From an uncultured Erysipelotrichaceae bacterium (GTDB lineage Bacteria; Bacillota_I; Bacilli_A; RF39; UBA660): a stretch of DNA of 14,995 nt. The stretch lies in assembly GCA_902766545.1 (NCBI GenBank), contig CACXEC010000029.1:1-14995 (forward strand). The letters are read 5' to 3'. Numbering within the stretch: position 1 is the stretch's first letter; each line of letters opens with the position of its first letter. Shown piece by piece: positions 6,326 through 12,525 of this stretch. The translations under genes and the position numbers were made by a program. Below the pieces are notes generated by a model. The model did no database searches and was not told the DNA's origin. It saw only the letters and a program-made list of their open reading frames with translations.

Positions 6326-6541
6326 ATGAAGGATTTTATTGTTAATAATTATGTAATTATTATTATAATAGCATCTTTTTTAATATTTGCTTTAATTGGA
6401 TTTGCTGTTGATACTGCTAAGAATAAAAATAATAAAAAAGAAGGGGAATTGTTAAATAAACCTAATGATGATGCTGATACTTCTGCCTTAGATCAAGCTA
6501 TTTCAGAAGATGATATACCAAGTGCTGATGAGTCTAAATAG
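6326..6541 (+). CDS. small single-TM membrane protein with acidic tail, unknown
   Basis: A 71-residue protein: one TM segment (about residues 7-29, rich in Ile), a basic stretch right after it (KNKNNKK), then an acidic, hydrophilic C-terminus. The basic region suggests the tail is cytoplasmic. It has a strong AGGGAGG site (6315-6321), sits 29 bases after the yerB stop and is followed directly by a terminator, all of which support it as a real gene co-transcribed with yerB. No family was recognised. It may be a partner or regulator of the lipoprotein. Confidence 0.7.
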   Translation: MKDFIVNNYVIIIIIASFLIFALIGFAVDTAKNKNNKKEGELLNKPNDDADTSALDQAISEDDIPSADESK

Positions 6542-6565
6542 GATAGTTAATAACTATTCTTTTTT
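6541..6565 (+). terminator. rho-independent terminator of the yerB operon
   Basis: GGATAGTT (6541-6548) pairs with AACTATTC (6552-6559), with one G-T pair and a 3-base loop. A T6 run follows (6560-6565). It begins at the last base of the small-protein stop codon. Confidence 0.85.
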
Positions 6566-6574
6566 ATATTAGTA

Positions 6575-6603
6575 TGGAAATTACTATATTTTTTTGATAT
6601 AAT
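6575..6603 (+). promoter_or_regulatory. predicted extended -10 promoter of cdaA-cdaR
   Basis: TGATATAAT (6595-6603): TGn plus a perfect TATAAT at 6598-6603. The -35 region at 17-base spacing (6575-6580, TGGAAA) is poor, as is common with extended -10 promoters. The leader is only about 20 bases, with a GAAGGAAGTG ribosome binding site (6615-6624), so there is no room for a ydaO-type c-di-AMP riboswitch. Confidence 0.55.
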
Positions 6604-6629
6604 AACTATACTATGAAGGAAGTGATAAA

Positions 6630-7451
6630 ATGACTATAACGTCATTATGGGATATTATAACTAAGATAATTGATATATCAATTGTATGGTTGATGTTTTA
6701 TTATCTTATGAAAAATTTAAAAAATAATGTTAAATTGGTATTGATTTTTAAAGGAGTTGCCATTGTATTATTAATTAAGATCATAAGTAGTTTATTAAAC
6801 TTATATACAATTGGGATGCTTCTTGAATATATTATTTCTTGGGGTCCTATTGCATTAATTATTATTTTCCAACCAGAGATCAGAACTATTTTAGAAAGCA
6901 TAGGAAGAAGTCAATTACTTGGTCGTCATAAGGTATTGACTGTTGATGAGAGAGAAAAAGTTGTCTTCGAAATAATGAATGCTATTGAATATTTAAAAAG
7001 AAACCGTATTGGTGCTTTGATAGTTATAGAAAGAAATATTTCTTTACAAGAATATATTGAACCTTCTAATAAAATATATTCTGATATTACGGCACCACTT
7101 TTAGAGGCAATATTTTTTCCAAATAATCCTTTACATGATGGTGGTGTAATTATTCAAGGTGATAAACTTACTTGTGCAGGTGCAGTATTTAAGACTAGTA
7201 TGAATCCGAATGTTAGTAAAAAGCTAGGTACTAGACATCGTGCTGCTTTGGGAATTGCAGAGGAAAGTGATGCAATTGCACTTATCGTATCAGAAGAAAC
7301 TGGAAGAATAAGTATTGCTGTTGATGGAGAGATTAATTATAATTTGACTTTAGAAGAATTTAAATTGATGCTTCTTGATGAGTTAAAACCTAAAATGGAA
7401 GTATTCTATGATGCGGATTCAGAAGAAGGTGATAACGATGAAAATAATTAA
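6630..7451 (+). CDS. cdaA: membrane diadenylate cyclase CdaA (DacA)
   Basis: A 273-residue enzyme that makes cyclic di-AMP from two ATP, the same length as Bacillus CdaA. Three TM segments occupy about residues 8-28, 35-55 and 60-81, followed by the conserved QPEIR and G-R-S-Q linker. The cytoplasmic DAC domain covers about 105-245: L-H-D-G-G (D170, G171, G172) at the place of the usual DGA motif, G-T-R-H-R-A-A (R202-R204) as the RHR triphosphate-binding motif, and S-E-E-T-G. The DGG in place of DGA is the only notable change; the other motifs are intact and activity is expected. c-di-AMP controls potassium/osmolyte transport and wall homeostasis. The gene overlaps the next, cdaR, whose product binds and regulates CdaA at the membrane. 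Confidence 0.95.
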   Translation: MTITSLWDIITKIIDISIVWLMFYYLMKNLKNNVKLVLIFKGVAIVLLIKIISSLLNLYTIGMLLEYIISWGPIALIIIFQPEIRTILESIGRSQLLGRHKVLTVDEREKVVFEIMNAIEYLKRNRIGALIVIERNISLQEYIEPSNKIYSDITAPLLEAIFFPNNPLHDGGVIIQGDKLTCAGAVFKTSMNPNVSKKLGTRHRAALGIAEESDAIALIVSEETGRISIAVDGEINYNLTLEEFKLMLLDELKPKMEVFYDADSEEGDNDENN

Positions 7452-8820
7452 GTTTATATGGAATATATTTAAATCTATATATAATTTAATTGATAAATTA
7501 CTAATAGTTCCTATTAGTAGGGCTGTGTATCGTTTAAGTGAACTATCAAGAAATAATAGTGGTAAGATTGAAAGAATACTTAATCGTCCAAATGTTTTAA
7601 TATATATATCTTTAGCTTGTGCTATTGCTTTATTCTTACTTATTGATACTAAATCTATTTCTTTGGTATCTGATGAAGCAGAAGTATTAAGTGGTGAGAA
7701 AGTTAATGTTATTTATAATGAAGAAGCTTATGTTGTTGAAGGTGTTCCAGAAGCTGTTGATATAACTTTAATTGGTCGAAAAAGTGATTTGTATTTAGCT
7801 AAACAATTAGGTGATCATGAGGTTGTTCTTGATTTAAGTGGATATGGTGTTGGAACATATAAAGTAAAGCTTAAGTATAATCATAGTATAGATTCTGTAA
7901 ATTATAAATTAGATCCTAGTACAATAAGTATTAAAATAAGTGAAAAGATAAGTAGTATTAAATCTTTAACATATGATGTTTTATACGAAGATGAATTAGA
8001 TGAAAAGTTAAGTATTAAAAACATTACTTTGGATCGAAATGAAATAATTGTTAAAGGATCGAGTGAAACTTTAGATAAGATTGCAAAAGTTAAAGCTTTA
8101 GTCGATTTAAAAGCGGCTGGTTTAACTAAAAAGAGTGAAAAAGGTTCTGATAGTTTAAAGGGAACTACAACAATTGATTCAATTGCTCTTGTTGCATATG
8201 CATCTGATGGTTCGATTATTAAAAATGTAGAAATAGTTCCTTCGAAGATAAGTGCATCTATTACACTTGACTCTTATAATGTAGAATTACCAATTAAAAT
8301 AGTTACGGATGGAGTTTTAACTCCTGGGTATGCATTAAGTAGTGTTACAAGTTCTGCTCAAAAGGTAACGGTATATGGTGATGAGGAATTATTAAAGGGA
8401 CTAACTTATATTGAAGCTAAAATCAATGTGGATGGTTTAAGTTCTAATAAGACATTTAATGTTTCATTATCAAAACCAGCTGGTGTTAAATATATGAGTG
8501 AGAAGAATGTTGCGGTTGACGTAAAACTTGAATCTGAAACTAGTAAAGAAATATCTGGAATATTAGTTAAACCAATTAATCTTGGAGATAAGCTGAAAGC
8601 TCAAGCTGCATCATTAGAAGATCAAAGTATTACAGTTATTGCTAAAGGTGTCTCAAGTATTTTAAATAATTTAGAAGCAAAAGATATAATAGCCGAAGTT
8701 GATTTAAACGGTTACGGAATTGGAACTGTTGAGGTCCCTGTTAAGGTATATACCTCAGATGTTAGAGTTTCTTTGGTACTAAAAAATTCTACGGTTAAAG
8801 TTAGAATAATATCTGAATAA
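7438..8820 (+). CDS. cdaR: CdaR, YbbR-domain regulator of CdaA
   Basis: A 460-residue membrane protein. An amphipathic N-terminal region precedes one TM segment (about residues 53-70); the rest lies outside. Four YbbR-type beta domains follow, at about 85-168, 170-290, 290-375 and 380-460. They are recognisable from repeated units such as E-V-V-L-D-L-S-G-Y-G-V-G-T-Y-K-V and I-A-E-V-D-L-N-G-Y-G-I-G-T-V-E-V-P-V. In Bacillus and Listeria, CdaR binds CdaA and modulates its activity. An upstream in-frame ATG at 7408 exists, but I chose 7438 because AAGGTG (7426-7431) is six bases before it and it gives the normal hydrophobic N-terminus. The start lies 14 bases inside cdaA, indicating translational coupling. 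The usual third gene, glmM, does not follow; a terminator does. Confidence 0.9.
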   Translation: MKIIKFIWNIFKSIYNLIDKLLIVPISRAVYRLSELSRNNSGKIERILNRPNVLIYISLACAIALFLLIDTKSISLVSDEAEVLSGEKVNVIYNEEAYVVEGVPEAVDITLIGRKSDLYLAKQLGDHEVVLDLSGYGVGTYKVKLKYNHSIDSVNYKLDPSTISIKISEKISSIKSLTYDVLYEDELDEKLSIKNITLDRNEIIVKGSSETLDKIAKVKALVDLKAAGLTKKSEKGSDSLKGTTTIDSIALVAYASDGSIIKNVEIVPSKISASITLDSYNVELPIKIVTDGVLTPGYALSSVTSSAQKVTVYGDEELLKGLTYIEAKINVDGLSSNKTFNVSLSKPAGVKYMSEKNVAVDVKLESETSKEISGILVKPINLGDKLKAQAASLEDQSITVIAKGVSSILNNLEAKDIIAEVDLNGYGIGTVEVPVKVYTSDVRVSLVLKNSTVKVRIISE

Positions 8821-8845
8821 CTGACATTTGTTATGTCAGTTTTTT
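8819..8845 (+). terminator. rho-independent terminator of cdaA-cdaR
   Basis: CTGACAT (8821-8827) pairs with ATGTCAG (8833-8839) around a TTGTT loop, extended by AA/TT. A T6 run (8840-8845) follows. It begins within the cdaR stop codon. Confidence 0.92.
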
Positions 8846-8871
8846 ACTATTATTTGATCCTTTTTTATGAT
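8843..8871 (+). promoter_or_regulatory. predicted promoter of the prepilin-gpmI-mutase operon
   Basis: TTTACT (8843-8848), 17 bases, TATGAT (8866-8871). The -35 overlaps the T-run of the cdaR terminator. The predicted leader is short, ending at the GGGAGGGT ribosome binding site (8882-8889). Confidence 0.5.
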
Positions 8872-8892
8872 ATATTAATATGGGAGGGTATC

Positions 8893-9318
8893 ATGAATAA
8901 AAATGGTTTTACTCTAGTTGAATTATTAGCTACAATATTTATATTAGCGATTGTGATAATTATTGCTTATCCGGTTTATACATCTGTTTCTAAAAGTGTA
9001 AGAGAAAGTAATTTGGAAACTACTAAAGTAATGCTTATTAATGCTATGCTTGATTATGGTAATAAGTATTTAGTAGATGAAATTAAACCATCTGGTAATA
9101 CTTGCTCAAACAATAATTGTTGTAAGTACTATCCAATTGATTATTTAATTAGTTATGGTATTTTTCAATCTAATAATAATGAAATATTAAATCCGGTTAC
9201 TAATAAACCACTAACTGGTTATATAAAATTATCTTATAATACTTCTAAATTTGTGTTAGAAGGGCAATATGAAGCAAATGATAATAATGCAGGAAATTGT
9301 GAGGTGATTGAGCTATGA
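8893..9318 (+). CDS. type IV prepilin-like (pseudopilin) protein
   Basis: A 141-residue protein with a canonical class III leader: M-N-K-N-G then F-T-L-V-E-L-L-A-T-I. Cleavage and methylation by prepilin peptidase are expected between G5 and F6, with the key glutamate at E10 (+5 of the mature protein). A hydrophobic helix runs to about residue 30, followed by a small globular part with four cysteines (C71, C76, C77, C136). I use ATG 8893 (GGGAGGGT at 8882-8889). An in-frame ATG at 8833 would give a 20-residue extension before the leader that starts inside the cdaR terminator. Substrate of the prepilin peptidase encoded at 14255. It is likely a ComG/type IV pilus minor subunit, but here it heads an operon with gpmI rather than lying among other pilin genes. 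The tail around residues 80-125 loosely resembles the Cys module of the two surface proteins at 2771-5149. Confidence 0.85.
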   Translation: MNKNGFTLVELLATIFILAIVIIIAYPVYTSVSKSVRESNLETTKVMLINAMLDYGNKYLVDEIKPSGNTCSNNNCCKYYPIDYLISYGIFQSNNNEILNPVTNKPLTGYIKLSYNTSKFVLEGQYEANDNNAGNCEVIEL

Positions 9319-10829
9319 AGAAAATATTAATGGTTATTTTAGATGGTTTTGGAATGCGAGAAGAAGAACATGGTAATGCTATTAAGCTTGCTAATATGGA
9401 TTTCTTTAATTCTTTATGGGATGAATATCCTCATGCTTTATTAGAAGCATCAGGAGAGGCTGTAGGCCTTCCTGATGGTCAATTCGGTAATAGTGAGGTT
9501 TGTCATCAAGTTATTGGTCTTGGACGCAAAATTAAGCAAAAAATTACTATTATTAATGAAGAATTAGATAATAAAAGTATACTGAATAATGATACTTTTA
9601 ATGAAATAATCAATCATTTAGATATGTATCAAAGTACTTTACATTTAATGGGCTTAGTTTCTCCAGGTGGGGTTCATAGTCATACTAATTATATGAAAAA
9701 GTTAATAAAATTATTAAAAGAGAAAAATATTAAAAAGGTAGTTTTTCATGCGATAACTGATGGAAGAGACACGTCAACTAAATCGTGTTTAGAATACTTA
9801 AGTGAAATTGATAATTTATTAAAAGAAGAAAACTTAGGATGGATTACAGATATTTGTGGACGTTATTATGCTATGGATCGTGATAATAAATGGGAGCGTA
9901 CCTATAAATATTATAATATGATAATGAATGGTGATGCTTTTAGAGTGCTTAACTATGAAAAGGCCATTAATGCATGTTATAAAAGAGATATTACTGATGA
10001 ATTTTTACCACCTATGATAGTTAATAACGGTGGTGATATTAAGGAAAATGATGTATTATTATGGCTAAATTATCGTCCGGATAGAGCTAGACAGATATTA
10101 AATTCTTTATCTGATCCAAAATTTAAAGAGTTTAATGTCAAAAAAGTAGATAATTTTAAAGTTTATAATTTATTTGGTCAATTAGATGTGCCAAATGTTA
10201 AATCATTATTTCAGATTAATCATGAAGATTTATATCCAATTGGAAAGTATTTTTCTGATTTAAATCTTACTCAAGCAAGAATTGCGGAAACGGAAAAATA
10301 TTCTCATGTTACTTACTTTTTCAATTCGGAACTTAGTAAAGAGTTTCCTGGATGTGATAATTATTTAGTTCCAAGTCCAAAGGTTGCTACATACGATATG
10401 ACTCCTTTAATGAGTGCTAAAGAAGTTGCTAAAAAAGTTAAAGAGGCTTTAAATAAGGATTATGATTTTATTTTAGTTAATTTTGCAAATCCTGATATGC
10501 TTGGACATACTGGTAATTTAGAAGCTACTATTGAAGGACTAAAGGGATTAGATAGTTTACTTAAGTATGTTGTTGGAAGTGCTGAAGATAACTTTTATAC
10601 AGTGTTTATTACTGCTGATCATGGTAATTGTGATGAAATGCTTACAGAGGATAATCAAAAAATTACAACTCATAGTTTAGCTAAAGTACCATTTATTATT
10701 ACTGATAAAAATATTAAATTAAAAGCAAGTGGAGATTTAACAATGATTGCCCCAACTTTACTTAAATATATGGATATAGCGCTTCCTAATGATATGGATG
10801 CAAATAAAATAATGCTATTAGAAGAATAA
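9315..10829 (+). CDS. gpmI: 2,3-bisphosphoglycerate-independent phosphoglycerate mutase
   Basis: A 504-residue cytosolic glycolytic enzyme that interconverts 3- and 2-phosphoglycerate using two Mn ions and a phosphoserine intermediate. Metal and catalytic residues are in place: D10 (VILDGFG), nucleophile S60 (GNSEV), H121 (GGVHSH), TDGRDT (149-153), R183 and R189 (GRYYAMDRDNKWER), R254 and R257 (YRPDRAR), K328, D394 and H398 (NPDMLGH), D435 and H436 (ADHGN), H453. Length matches the family (about 510). Departures from the usual signature are F57 and C63-H64-Q65 in GNSEVCHQVIGLGR (normally G-H-L and G-A-G-R). Its start overlaps the prepilin stop (ATGA), with GAGGTG at 9301-9306, so the two are translationally coupled. 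It lies outside a gap-pgk-tpi-eno operon and is followed by the hexose mutase after 11 bases. Confidence 0.95.
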   Translation: MKKILMVILDGFGMREEEHGNAIKLANMDFFNSLWDEYPHALLEASGEAVGLPDGQFGNSEVCHQVIGLGRKIKQKITIINEELDNKSILNNDTFNEIINHLDMYQSTLHLMGLVSPGGVHSHTNYMKKLIKLLKEKNIKKVVFHAITDGRDTSTKSCLEYLSEIDNLLKEENLGWITDICGRYYAMDRDNKWERTYKYYNMIMNGDAFRVLNYEKAINACYKRDITDEFLPPMIVNNGGDIKENDVLLWLNYRPDRARQILNSLSDPKFKEFNVKKVDNFKVYNLFGQLDVPNVKSLFQINHEDLYPIGKYFSDLNLTQARIAETEKYSHVTYFFNSELSKEFPGCDNYLVPSPKVATYDMTPLMSAKEVAKKVKEALNKDYDFILVNFANPDMLGHTGNLEATIEGLKGLDSLLKYVVGSAEDNFYTVFITADHGNCDEMLTEDNQKITTHSLAKVPFIITDKNIKLKASGDLTMIAPTLLKYMDIALPNDMDANKIMLLEE

Positions 10830-10840
10830 AAGGGTGAAAA

Positions 10841-12205
10841 ATGAATTACAATATTTTAAGAGAAAATGATGTTAGAGGAGAATATCCTAACGAAATAAAT
10901 AGTGATGCTGTAAGGATAATTGGGAAAGCGTTTGCTTATTATTTAAATGAAAAAGGAATAGATACATGTATTATTGGTCATGATAATAGATTAAGCGGTG
11001 AAGAACTTCATGAATCTTTAGTTAATTCTCTATTATCATCTGGTATTAATGTTAAAGACATTGGTTTAGTTACAACTGCAATGTTTAATTATGCAAGTAT
11101 GATGTTTAAAATTCCTTTTGGAATAATGATTACAGCAAGCCATAATAAATCGGCTGATAATGGTCTAAAGATTTTTGGAGATAATTACTTGCACTTAAGG
11201 CAAGATGAACTACAATATTTATACTCACTTGTTAAGCAAGAAAAAGAAATATTTGGAAGTGGCACTTTAGAACATCTAGAAATTAAAGAAAAATATATTG
11301 ATATGTTAATTCAAAAATTTGGTAAAATTAATAAAAAAGTAGTAGTTGATTGTGGTAATGGAACTGCCAGTATTGCCGTTAAGGAAATATTTTCTAAGAT
11401 TTTTTTAGATGTTAATTTTATTAATTGTGAAAGTGATGGTAGTTTTCCAATTCATAATCCTGATCCTAATGTTGATGAAAATCTTAAATGGTTAAAAGGA
11501 ATGGTTAAATTAAAAAATGCTGATTTAGGTATTGCAGTGGATGGTGATTGTGACAGGGTGGGTATTGTTGATGAAGAAGGAAATACAATAACTACGGATT
11601 ATTTAATTGCAATTTTTGCTAAATATATTATCCCTTTTAATAATAATAAAAATGTTATTTTAGATATTAAGTGTTCTAGCGTAATACCAAGTGAGATTAA
11701 AAAAGTAGGTGGAAACCCAATTATGGTTAAGAATGGTTCTGCTTATATAGAAACTGTTTGCTATGATACTCCTGCTTTAATTGGTGGGGAGTATTCTGGA
11801 CATTTATTTTTTAAAGATGATTATTATGGATTTGATGATGGTTTTTATGCTGGACTTAGATTTGCTCAAATATTGGATAATGAGAATGTTTTAGCATCAT
11901 CATTTTGTAAGAATATGAAAGTACTTCCGAGTACTCCAGAAATTAGATTACAGGTTGATGATAATATTAAATTTGATTTAGTTGATTATGTAAAAAAGTA
12001 TGCCAAAGAAAAAAATTATACATGTAATTTTGCTGATGGAGTTAGAGTGGACTATGACGAAGGATTTTCTTTAGTAAGAGCGAGTAATACAGGAGCATAT
12101 ATAACTTTAAGATTTGAAGCACCAAATGAAGAATTATTAAAAGAGCGTCAGAATGAATTTATGACTATTATAGATTTATATTTAAATAGTCACATAAAGA
12201 ATTGA
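10841..12205 (+). CDS. phosphomannomutase/phosphoglucomutase (AlgC/ManB class)
   Basis: A 454-residue alpha-D-phosphohexomutase that interconverts hexose 6- and 1-phosphates for polysaccharide precursors (GDP-mannose or UDP-glucose supply). Motifs in order: R-E-N-D-V-R-G (7-13), phosphoserine loop T-A-S-H-N (S100), Mg loop D-G-D-C-D-R (234-239), sugar-binding loop G-G-E-Y-S-G-H (315-321), phosphate-binding loop V-R-A-S-N-T-G-A-Y (412-420). The R-A-S-N-T and L-R-F-E-A pattern fits AlgC-type PMM/PGM rather than GlmM, which normally has D-G-D-G-D-R and R-P-S-G-T-E-P. Fourth-domain residues are intact, so it should be active. The ribosome binding site AAGGGTG is 11 bases after gpmI. Precise sugar specificity cannot be read from sequence alone. 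It ends with TGA and runs 16 bases into the 3' end of a minus-strand gene. Confidence 0.88.
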   Translation: MNYNILRENDVRGEYPNEINSDAVRIIGKAFAYYLNEKGIDTCIIGHDNRLSGEELHESLVNSLLSSGINVKDIGLVTTAMFNYASMMFKIPFGIMITASHNKSADNGLKIFGDNYLHLRQDELQYLYSLVKQEKEIFGSGTLEHLEIKEKYIDMLIQKFGKINKKVVVDCGNGTASIAVKEIFSKIFLDVNFINCESDGSFPIHNPDPNVDENLKWLKGMVKLKNADLGIAVDGDCDRVGIVDEEGNTITTDYLIAIFAKYIIPFNNNKNVILDIKCSSVIPSEIKKVGGNPIMVKNGSAYIETVCYDTPALIGGEYSGHLFFKDDYYGFDDGFYAGLRFAQILDNENVLASSFCKNMKVLPSTPEIRLQVDDNIKFDLVDYVKKYAKEKNYTCNFADGVRVDYDEGFSLVRASNTGAYITLRFEAPNEELLKERQNEFMTIIDLYLNSHIKN

Positions 12206-12423
12206 GGACTCGTATTAGAAGAAGAACTTTTCAATGGTTCTTTTTTTTCTGGAGTATTAATAGTTTTTTTCTCTTCATTTTCTTCATTTATTAAATTAAA
12301 TACTTTATTAATATTTTGAAATAGAGGTTTATAATCCTTATATAGTGGAATAGTTTTATTTGCTATATTAAGACCTTTAGAAATAACCGTAAGTAGTTTG
12401 CTTAAATTTATTCCTGAGTTCAA
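12190..12423 (-). CDS. small YqfQ/VrrA-like protein, TTG start
   Basis: A 77-residue minus-strand gene. The first 45 residues (SGINLSKLLTVISKGLNIAN, then K-T-I-P-L-Y-K-D-Y-K-P-L-F-Q-N) follow the pattern of Bacilli YqfQ/VrrA proteins: helix, then P-L/I-Y-x-x-Y/x-K-P-hydrophobic, then an Asn-rich helix. An acidic/Lys/Ser-rich disordered tail follows. The start is TTG (complement of 12421-12423) with AGAAGTG just upstream on that strand; no ATG alternative exists in frame. Its 3' end overlaps the hexose mutase by 16 bases tail-to-tail. Function of the family is unknown. The family call rests on pattern memory, so it is moderate; the coding call is supported by non-random composition and a promoter-like sequence upstream. 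Confidence 0.6.
   Translation of the reverse strand: MNSGINLSKLLTVISKGLNIANKTIPLYKDYKPLFQNINKVFNLINEENEEKKTINTPEKKEPLKSSSSNTSPQFFM
12222..12248 (+). terminator. rho-independent terminator of the prepilin-gpmI-mutase operon
   Basis: AAGAAC (12222-12227) pairs with GTTCTT (12237-12242), extendable by further A/T and wobble pairs, around a loop of 7-9 bases. A T8 run (12241-12248) follows. It is located inside the antisense small gene. Confidence 0.85.
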
Positions 12424-12446
12424 ATTATCACTTCTTTTCTTATTAA

Positions 12447-12476
12447 AGTATATGTTATATATTTAAAATAGTTTAA
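12447..12476 (-). promoter_or_regulatory. possible promoter of the YqfQ-like gene
   Basis: On the minus strand: TATACT (12452-12447) with a weak TTAAAC (12476-12471) at 18-base spacing. It overlaps the -35 region of the divergent pilC promoter. Confidence 0.35.
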
Positions 12477-12500
12477 TCTTTGATAAAAGTATGTTATAAT
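12472..12500 (+). promoter_or_regulatory. predicted extended -10 promoter of pilC
   Basis: TGTTATAAT (12492-12500): a TGn element plus perfect TATAAT (12495-12500), with TTTAAT (12472-12477) at 17-base spacing. The ribosome binding site AGAAGGAA lies at 12513-12520. Confidence 0.6.
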
Positions 12501-12525
12501 AAAAAATAGAATAGAAGGAAAATAA

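Noticed and set aside
6566..6629. c-di-AMP or other riboswitch upstream of cdaA
   Set aside because: The gap between terminator and start is only about 64 bases and is filled by the promoter and ribosome binding site.
6701..6901. 66-codon minus-strand frame
   Set aside because: It is antisense to the membrane domain of cdaA, with no supporting signals.
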